Positions 57,183-64,000 of a stretch of 64,000 bases of DNA are shown here, in pieces. The position numbers were made by a program, and so were the translations under genes. The notes under the pieces are model-generated. The model had not been told where the DNA came from. It did no database searches and was given only the letters and a program-made list of their open reading frames with translations. Every line of letters starts with the position of its first letter. The stretch's first letter is position 1. Source of the DNA: Cyclotella cryptica (taxonomy: Eukaryota; Bacillariophyta; Thalassiosirophyceae; Thalassiosirales; Thalassiosiraceae); contig JABMIG010000173.1 in NCBI GenBank assembly GCA_013187285.1, positions 7,501 through 71,500 of the forward strand. The letters run 5' to 3'.

Positions 57183-60100
57183 TTAGTAATATGAGTCAAA
57201 CTCATCACCGTAAATCTCTTCCATATCTTCGAACTCTCGAACCACTCGATCTTTTTCGCGAGAAAGATCTCTGTTTGACATGCGATTTCCACCTGAATAT
57301 GTAATACGCCGACCACCATATTCTTGGTCTTCAAGATCTTCGAGGTATTCCATTAAGTTCGTCCTCCGTTGCTGTAATTCGTCTCGCGACAAATTCCGCG
57401 GTGCATAGTCCGAATCGGGCAAATCATCATAGGTATCATAATTTCTGTTTTTAGAATCGCTGGTCTCATAATATGATTCATAGCTGCTGCTTCTAGGATT
57501 GCGTGAGTCACCGAAAGAATCATAGTTGCTTCGGCTGGAACCCCTGGAGTCCCTATATTGGTAATCAATCAGACTTTCGCCGACATGACCCCATGGTGAA
57601 TACTTGGGCTTGCTAAAAGCCCCAATCTCCCTTGAGTACTCCTGCTCTCTAGTAAATTTATTTTGGCTTGGACTTCTGTATTGGTAGTCAACCATCGGCT
57701 GTCCACTGTATCCCCCCTGTGTTGATCTATCATAAGTGTCATAGTATTGGTCATCGTAACCTTGGCCATTCACTGAGTAACCGAGACTGTTTGATATACG
57801 ATCGGGACGCTTTTTCCGAAAGTCAAAATTATTTCCTACTGACGAACTCCGGGCAAAGCGAGGGACTCGTTCAGCATAACCACTTAAAAGGCTTCTTCTT
57901 CCTTCATCTACAACACCCCGACCACGAGTATCAGATCCAGAAACTGGAGGGCGACCGGGGTTATATGCAAAATTATCAACCGATAACTGACCGTACTCAT
58001 CGAAGTCGTATTGATTTTGGCCAAATGAACCTGAGGACCGGGATTGTCTTAATTCGCCTGCACTCATTCTGGTTGGTCTCTGGGAGGACGAACCAACAAA
58101 ATCATTGTCGGGCCCTATATAATTAAGATCACCATAAGAATTGGAGGACGGAGATCTCATACCGTATCCACCTTGAGAATATGAAGTGCCAGGAGGCGCC
58201 AATCTGTTGTTTTGAATATTTCTGTCCGCGGTGCTTCTTTGACCTCCTCCCCCAAACCCATTGTCTGCTCCAATCATGCCTGCAGGAGAACTACCAAAAG
58301 AACCACGAGATTCCGTCATTCCCATCGACGGCCCTTGCCCCCCAAGCCCACCATTGCTCACTCCTCCTCCCATCATTCCACCTGACGATTTGCCTAACCC
58401 GCCTCCAACACCAGGTGACGATCCAAGACCCCCAGACTTGGACATTCCACCGCCCATGCCTCCTGCAGGCCCGCCAAAGCCTCCAGTTGACTGGCCGAAC
58501 CCAATTTGACCTGACGAGTTAGCTCCTTTCGACGATTTCATCATACCACCACCTCCGAGGCCCATGCCACCGCCTCCACCAAGCCCACCTATCATCATTC
58601 CGCCGCCCATGCCATCTACTACACCATCTCCAAGCCCACCTTTGCTCATTCCTCCTCCCATCATTCCACCTGACGATTTGACGCCAGGCGAGGATCCAAG
58701 ACCCCCAGACTTGGACATTCCACCGCCCATGCCTCCTCTTGGCGCACCAAAGCCTCCTGATGACTTGCCGAATCCACCAGGGCCTGACGAGTCGGCGCCT
58801 TTCGACGATTTCATAATACCACTTCCTCCTTGGCCGATGCCACCGCCTCCACCAAGCTCACCTTTCATCATGCCCCCGCCCATTCCGGCTACTGCTCCAG
58901 GACTGCCTCCAAGCCCACCTTTGCTAGTTCCTCCTCCCATCATTCCACCTGACGATTTGCCGAACCCGCTTCCAATGCCGGGTGACGATCCAAGACCCCC
59001 AGACTTCGTCATTCCACCGCCCATGCCTCCTCCTGGCGCACCAAAGCCTCCTGATGACTTGCCGAATCCACCAGGGCCTGACGAGTCGGCACCTTTCGAC
59101 GATTTCATCATACCACCTCCACCTTGGCCAATGCGACCGCCACCACCGAGCCCGCCTTTCATCATGCCGCCGCCCATTCCTGCCCCTGCTCCAGGACTGC
59201 CTCCAAGCCCACCTTTGCTAGTTCCTCCTCCCATCATTCCGCCTGGCGATTTGCCGAACCCGCCGCTAACACCAGGTGACGATCCAAGACCCCCAGACTT
59301 GGACATCCCACCGCCCATGCCTCCTCCTGGCGCACCAAAGCCTCCTGATGACTTGCCGAACCCACCAGGGCCTGACGAGTCGGCACCTTTCGACGATTTC
59401 ATCATACCACCTCCTCCTATGCCCATGCCACCACCGCCTCCACCGAGCCCACCTTTCATCATGCCACCACCCATTCCTGCTCCTGCTCCGGGACTGCCTC
59501 CAAGCCCACCTTTGCTAGTTCCTCCTCCCATCATTCCACCTGACGATTTGCCGAACCCGCCTCCAACGCCAGGTGACGATCCAAGACCCCCAGACTTGGA
59601 CATCCCACCGCCCATGCCTCCTCCTGGCGCACCAAAGCCTCCTGATGACTTGCCGAACCCGCCAGGGCCTGACGAGTCGGCACCTTTCGACGATTTCATC
59701 ATACCACCTCCACCTTGGCCCATGCCACCGCCTCCACCGAGCCCGCCTTTCATCATGCCCCCGCCCATTCCTGCTCCTGCTCCAGGACTGCCTCCAAGCC
59801 CACCTTTGCTCATTCCTCCTCCCATCATTCCTCCTGACGATTTGCCGAACCCGCCTCCTACGCCAGGTGACGATCCAAGACCCCCAGACTTGGACATCCC
59901 ACCGCCCATGCCTCCTCCTGGCGCACCAAAGCCTCCTGACGACTTACCAAACCCACCAGGGCCAGATGGTTCGGCGTCTTTTGATCCGCCAAGTCCCAGG
60001 CCTTTCATCATTCCCCCGAATGCTTCTCCAAGGCCACCCCCTGGGAATGATGACATTGATAATGCAGATTTCTTGATGTTATGATTTCCTCTCTTTGGGA

Positions 60101-60233
60101 CCAAAAGATACGGGATCCGCCCCGGATATCTATTCGGATGCGTTGAGAATGGAAGCATTGATTTGTACATTTGTGTTGTGGGTATGTGCAATGCAAGCAC
60201 TGGGGCGATGAGTAGATAAACAAAAAAGATCAT
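57183..60233 (-). CDS. Secreted or plastid-targeted Gly-rich repeat protein
   Basis: 1016 aa from the ATG at 60233, chosen because it starts directly with a signal peptide (MIFFVYLLIAPVLA, then LHIP). The open frame extends 44 codons upstream without supporting features. Residues 17-60 are basic and end in SALSMSSFPGGG, a style seen in diatom plastid transit peptides, so plastid import is possible. Residues about 75-645 are Gly/Met/Ser/Lys repeats (about 98 aa each, six copies) built from GFGKSSGGFGAP, GGGMSKSGGLGSSPG and MMGGGMSKGG. From 645 on the protein is Tyr/Arg/Ser/Asp-rich (SSNSYGDLNYIGPDNDF) and ends acidic (EFEDMEEIYGDEFDSYY). No enzyme domain is present. A structural or matrix role, or a phase-separating scaffold, are guesses. 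The 3' end faces the DUF1917 gene only 155 bp away. Confidence 0.8.
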   Translation of the reverse strand: MIFFVYLLIAPVLALHIPTTQMYKSMLPFSTHPNRYPGRIPYLLVPKRGNHNIKKSALSMSSFPGGGLGEAFGGMMKGLGLGGSKDAEPSGPGGFGKSSGGFGAPGGGMGGGMSKSGGLGSSPGVGGGFGKSSGGMMGGGMSKGGLGGSPGAGAGMGGGMMKGGLGGGGGMGQGGGGMMKSSKGADSSGPGGFGKSSGGFGAPGGGMGGGMSKSGGLGSSPGVGGGFGKSSGGMMGGGTSKGGLGGSPGAGAGMGGGMMKGGLGGGGGGMGIGGGGMMKSSKGADSSGPGGFGKSSGGFGAPGGGMGGGMSKSGGLGSSPGVSGGFGKSPGGMMGGGTSKGGLGGSPGAGAGMGGGMMKGGLGGGGRIGQGGGGMMKSSKGADSSGPGGFGKSSGGFGAPGGGMGGGMTKSGGLGSSPGIGSGFGKSSGGMMGGGTSKGGLGGSPGAVAGMGGGMMKGELGGGGGIGQGGSGIMKSSKGADSSGPGGFGKSSGGFGAPRGGMGGGMSKSGGLGSSPGVKSSGGMMGGGMSKGGLGDGVVDGMGGGMMIGGLGGGGGMGLGGGGMMKSSKGANSSGQIGFGQSTGGFGGPAGGMGGGMSKSGGLGSSPGVGGGLGKSSGGMMGGGVSNGGLGGQGPSMGMTESRGSFGSSPAGMIGADNGFGGGGQRSTADRNIQNNRLAPPGTSYSQGGYGMRSPSSNSYGDLNYIGPDNDFVGSSSQRPTRMSAGELRQSRSSGSFGQNQYDFDEYGQLSVDNFAYNPGRPPVSGSDTRGRGVVDEGRRSLLSGYAERVPRFARSSSVGNNFDFRKKRPDRISNSLGYSVNGQGYDDQYYDTYDRSTQGGYSGQPMVDYQYRSPSQNKFTREQEYSREIGAFSKPKYSPWGHVGESLIDYQYRDSRGSSRSNYDSFGDSRNPRSSSYESYYETSDSKNRNYDTYDDLPDSDYAPRNLSRDELQQRRTNLMEYLEDLEDQEYGGRRITYSGGNRMSNRDLSREKDRVVREFEDMEEIYGDEFDSYY
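58181..59995 (-). repeat. Six coding repeats of 294-297 bp
   Basis: The marker GATCCAAGACCCCCAGACTT occurs at about 58421, 58693, 58987, 59281, 59578 and 59872, i.e. every 294-297 bp except one short interval (272 bp). All keep the Gly-rich frame. The first unit in reading order (near 59960) and the last (near 58480, with TGGFGGPAGG) are the most divergent; the inner ones are very similar. Confidence 0.92.
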
Positions 60234-62063
60234 TATTGTTGGTGTTGAATTATTTTTTATTCGTGGATGGTGTGGAGCAGAGTTGGAACTTCTTTGGACC
60301 AAGAATATCGATGGAGTCCAACCATAGACGAGAGTTTGCCAATGGAAAATCTTGTAAAAGTTCATTTTCGTTGATGAAATGTCGAATCAATTGTCGGGAG
60401 AGATTTTTAAGGAGGCGTGTTATTAGAGGTGAAAGAAATTGACAATCGGCGATTGTCCTACTAGAGCATCAACATACCTTCAAAATTGATGTGTGTTCGC
60501 CTGCAACATCATCACAACATCATTTTCAGTGAGATTGGATGTCATGACATGTACAGAAAAAGCGTTTGCAACTAGAATGACGTGAATATGGTTGGAATAT
60601 GTGACATACCTTCCACTATGTTAAATAGCTTTTTGAGCACCAATCATAAGTTTGTTTTGTTGTCGGGATTGTTGAGTATCGAAGCAAAGCAAGAATCTGC
60701 TTCCTAGAATTAACTTTGGAATGATCAAGATAGTATATTTGTGATGTGCGATGGATGTTTGGATGTGTATGTAGAAGCTCCCAATCAAGTTCTCAGTTCT
60801 TATCCCCCAAATGAATGAGACATAACAATATTCGCATGCCGTGAAACACGCCCCAGAGACAGAATCGACCAATTTGTTTAGATTTCAGATGAGAAACTAG
60901 AACGTTAAATGCATGCTTTTGAGATAATATTGTGATCGTACCCTTGGCGAGGAGAAGCAGATTGCTGAAACGAGGACTCGAGTAACGCGACAAAAGTCGA
61001 CGTAACAAAAAATCCATCCAAAGGTAAAGAACAGACAAAGCTCTGAAGCACGAATGTTGCGTGAATTAATTTAAATGTCGGCAGAAACCACGAGTAAGTT
61101 AGTACATTTCTTGAAATATGATTCAAAGAATGGAATCGAGGAGAGTATCAAGGCGTAAGATGTGGTATCGATTACAAACCTTGATAACCAGATACCTGGG
61201 TTTCTAAGCGGACTTACAAAGGATCACAGATTCTTCATTTGAGTCAGGGAAAAACACAAGCTACGTGTAAGAATCAGCGGGGTTTCTTTGTTGGGACATC
61301 ACTTGTCATGCATCAGAGAACAATAATTGGATTTCGTGTTTCGTTTCAAAAATATTCAACGGCGAGAAAGAATAAGTGCCCGACAACTCAAACCAGGCAG
61401 TTCACATATTTGGTGCATGGTAAGTTATCCCTAACTGTGACGCACCTGGCAAATACGACCGTGAATTAACGATGACGTAGTGATCGATCCACCGAAGCGA
61501 AAGCGTTATCGTGCCGCGTCGTGCCTCTTGTCAATCGCCTGTCCAGAGAGTCGTACTAGGTGGACTTCAATGAATGCACTAGCGGGTAGAACGATGTATG
61601 CCTTTACTCTCAAATAATGGGATGGTGGCTGTTATAGCTGAGTGCATTGAGACAATATTTATTGCGTTCGACGGCAGTGGTGCAAGGTGGTGCAAGGTAT
61701 TGTAGAGAGACAAACGAACGTACAAAACCAAGACATGAAATGAAGACAGCGCGAGGAAAAACTGACGTGGATGACATCACCGGGGGCAACTGGGGGCTAC
61801 TGCGTACACCGCATCGTCTTATTATAATACCTACATACTTTGACATAAATTTTAAAAAGACAACCGCACAACAATTGGAAAATAGAAATGATGTCAGAAA
61901 CTGAAGGTAATTCTTATCATGACGATGATTTCTGACGGTAACAGTATGGTCCGAGATTTTCAAGAGATATAAGGTTTGCTGTGAACGCTGTCTATTAAAC
62001 CTTGCTCAACAATACCCTAGGAGAAATCTCTGTTAGTCGACACTTTAGACATTACTAATATGC
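60234..62063. other. Intergenic region
   Basis: This lies between the start of the Gly-rich gene and the 3' end of the GatA gene, both on minus. No gene, RNA or repeat is supported. The part nearest 60234 must include the promoter of the Gly-rich gene. Confidence 0.5.
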
Positions 62064-64000
62064 TTAACCTAAAATGCTAGCTGCTCTCAAAACTAAATCT
62101 TCCGATCCTCTAGGACCAAACACTTGCAATCCAACGGCATTCCTCGCATTATGAGGCATCATTGTCGAATTCTTTTCATCTTTCGTCGCATTGTTGAGGA
62201 ATGGAACTGACACTGACGGGAAGCCACCCAAGCTTATAGGAATAGTCATGACATCATTGGCAAATGCTGCTGTAGAATCATGCACTGTGGAAGCTCCCAT
62301 GCCCAGACGGGGATCCAACACCGCAGGGAAAGAGAGTGCCGTCGGTATAAGAATGACGTCTACTTTAGTCGAATCTTGATCCTCCTCTCCTTCCCTAAAT
62401 ATATTTTCAATCGACTGCGATAGCTTTGCTCGCACTCTGGCCGCAGCCTCATAGTGTGTATGAAATCTGTCAGAGGAAAGGACCGAAGTACCCGCAAGGA
62501 CGCGGCGTTGTACCTCGTCTCCAAACCCATAGGCACGAGTGGCAGATATTTGTCGTTCTAGTTCCGTCATATCCGAAAAGGCTGAATCAGTAATCGATTC
62601 CGAAAAGAAGGCCTCGTATTGCATGGCGTCAATATTGTAATCCGCGCCATAGCGAACACCATCATATCGACTCAAGTTGGAGCTTGCCTCGGCACAGGCA
62701 AGGACGTAGTATGCAGCGCATGACAATTTCACCCAGTGTGATGAGATTTTGGATTCCGGTATGGTTACGAGAGTGGCTCCTCCTATATTTTGAAGACGAT
62801 GAGCGCCCTTGGACCAAATGGAGGAAATGAGTGGAGGAGACTCGTACAGCGAGAAGGCAGCTGGTATTCCTATTCGAATGCCTTCGAGTGGCTTATGAGG
62901 ATTGTCTGATTTTTCAATGGATTTCTCTATTGTTGATGTTGTGCTTGTTGTTCTCTCAGATGATTTGATGCCTTTTCCGGTATAAGATGTTGTATGATAT
63001 ATCCTTGCAGTTGAATCACGACAAACATTAGCATCCCAAGCATCCACACGCTCTTTCCCGGGACGATCCCTCAAACACCTCCAAGCAATCTCAGCACACT
63101 CCAAACTAGCCGCAATGAATCCCACCGTATCCAGTGAACTGGCATAGCTCACCACTCCATACCGCGACCATGTTCCGTAGGTTGGTTTGAATCCAACGGT
63201 ACAAGTCCACGCGGCCGGCAACCTCAACGATCCGCCGGTATCGGTGCCGATGGACAGGAGGGACGAGCCATGCGCCGTGGCTGCGGCGGCACCCGAAGAT
63301 GATCCTCCGGGTGATAACAGTGGACATTCCTTAGAGGAGTTTCCTTCCTTCTCAACAGTTGAATTGTGGTGATTAGCAAGAGTCCAATAGGAGACTTCCT
63401 CCAGCAACTCTTGCAACGCACACTCATCTTCAATCCCATACGGGTTTAACGGAGTCGATTCCCAAATCTGCTTCAACAAACATTCCTCCAAATCGACTCT
63501 TCTACTCTTTTGTGTTTGAAGAAGCAACAGGGATATCCGTTCCATCCACGGCAACGGGTTATACGTCGGCGACGACCGTCGTCTCTCCTTCCGTCCATCA
63601 CGATTGTCGTGCACTCCATTGTACGTGCCCAAACTCCCCATACCGAATTCATCCATATTGGTTATCCCAATCAATACGGCACCGCAATCGTTCAGTAACC
63701 TCCGTGCGACATCACTTTCGTAGACATGCACCCGATCCATATCAACCACATCGGAGGATGTATCCCGAGATAGAACGGCCGAACAAGCATGAGGCATCTC
63801 CCACCATTTCCCCACGGCAATATTCGCTTTGATCGTGACTGGTATTCCATCAAGGATGCTTTTGGCCTGGCCGCTCTTTCTCCGTTCGTCCGAAGCACTC
63901 GCTTGGTGGAGTATTTCTTGGGGTGGTAGGAGTTTGGCGTAGGCGTTGAGGTGGAGGGAATTTTCGCCAAAGGTGGCGAGGTTGAGCGAATGTTGACAGA
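62064..64000 (-). CDS. gatA: Glutamyl-tRNA(Gln) amidotransferase subunit A, partial
   Basis: The gene runs off the right edge; 645 codons are visible and the 5' end is missing. GatA is the amidase subunit of GatCAB, which converts Glu-tRNA(Gln) to Gln-tRNA(Gln) in organelles. The Ser-cisSer-Lys triad of the amidase signature family is present: Lys in GIPVTIKANIAVG (near 63830), the GGSSSGAAAATA box (near 63290) and Ser in SIGTDTGGSLRLPAA. NMDEFGMGS and GFKPTYGTWSRYGVV are also conserved, and the C-terminus ends GLQVFGPRGSEDLVLRAASI. About 100 residues, partly charged, lie between NMDEFGMGS and GGSSSG, where bacterial GatA has a much shorter loop. A further Ser/Thr-rich insert lies near 62930-63000. 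Both keep frame. It is expected to be imported into mitochondrion or plastid, but the targeting peptide is outside the window. Confidence 0.92.
   Translation of the reverse strand, partial: CQHSLNLATFGENSLHLNAYAKLLPPQEILHQASASDERRKSGQAKSILDGIPVTIKANIAVGKWWEMPHACSAVLSRDTSSDVVDMDRVHVYESDVARRLLNDCGAVLIGITNMDEFGMGSLGTYNGVHDNRDGRKERRRSSPTYNPLPWMERISLLLLQTQKSRRVDLEECLLKQIWESTPLNPYGIEDECALQELLEEVSYWTLANHHNSTVEKEGNSSKECPLLSPGGSSSGAAAATAHGSSLLSIGTDTGGSLRLPAAWTCTVGFKPTYGTWSRYGVVSYASSLDTVGFIAASLECAEIAWRCLRDRPGKERVDAWDANVCRDSTARIYHTTSYTGKGIKSSERTTSTTSTIEKSIEKSDNPHKPLEGIRIGIPAAFSLYESPPLISSIWSKGAHRLQNIGGATLVTIPESKISSHWVKLSCAAYYVLACAEASSNLSRYDGVRYGADYNIDAMQYEAFFSESITDSAFSDMTELERQISATRAYGFGDEVQRRVLAGTSVLSSDRFHTHYEAAARVRAKLSQSIENIFREGEEDQDSTKVDVILIPTALSFPAVLDPRLGMGASTVHDSTAAFANDVMTIPISLGGFPSVSVPFLNNATKDEKNSTMMPHNARNAVGLQVFGPRGSEDLVLRAASILG

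Noticed and set aside
58564-60084. 506-codon Pro-rich plus-strand frame opposite the Gly-rich gene
   Set aside because: It is the antisense reading of Gly codons (GGN gives NCC). The minus frame has a signal peptide and a non-repetitive C-terminus and is the better gene.
60234-60365. 44-residue upstream extension of the Gly-rich protein
   Set aside because: It would bury the signal peptide inside the protein. The ATG at 60233 starts exactly at the hydrophobic leader.

Overview
The window reads as nuclear DNA of a eukaryotic alga, most likely a diatom and possibly a centric one with a repeat-rich genome. The genes carry short GT-AG introns of 75-101 nt. One gene encodes a diatom-style secreted cysteine-rich WSC/PAN-like repeat protein, and another a Gly-rich protein with a signal peptide and a possible plastid transit region. 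The youngest transposon is a Ty1/copia element resembling the diatom CoDi group. The organism call is inference; no rRNA, intact tRNA or organellar gene was seen.

Layout. 1-5393 is low-complexity purine-rich DNA: degenerate ATGA/AATGATAAA words, ending in a 548-bp pure-purine GGAGAAGAA tract. 5394-12100 is AT-rich and gene-poor, with decayed coding scraps, a SINE-like pol III promoter pair and a strong hairpin. 12169-20132 is a gene island: a twin-CX9C (CHCH) protein on minus, a five-exon kelch/transmembrane/RING-H2 ubiquitin ligase on plus, and a WSC/PAN-like repeat protein on minus whose domain exon and intron were recently triplicated. 20133-30060 is repeat-rich, with two separated parts of a decayed DDE transposase, a family of about 15 short repeats and an unrecognised decayed gene.

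30076-44261 is a nest of three mobile elements: an old Ty3/gypsy element split by a 3.6-kb noncoding element with short inverted ends and quasi-palindromes, itself split by a young copia element with nearly identical LTRs. 44262-54399 is another decayed region, holding a PIF/Harbinger transposase, a histone H3 pseudogene, a 195-bp foldback element and tandem duplications. 54400-64000 is a second gene island: an AKR7-like aldo/keto reductase, a divergent gene with a SUMO-interacting-like motif, an NZF zinc finger and a DUF1917 domain, a 1016-aa Gly-rich repeat protein, and the 3' part of an organelle-type GatA amidotransferase gene that runs off the window.

How it fits together. The host genes are ordinary housekeeping or regulatory genes and form no operon or obvious pathway; two of them (RING ligase, NZF/SIM protein) belong to ubiquitin/SUMO biology. 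CpG is common in the gene islands and the copia element but looks scarce in the older repeats. Five arginine codons of the histone H3 pseudogene have changed in the way expected from deamination of methylated CpG, which suggests transposon-rich DNA here has been methylated.
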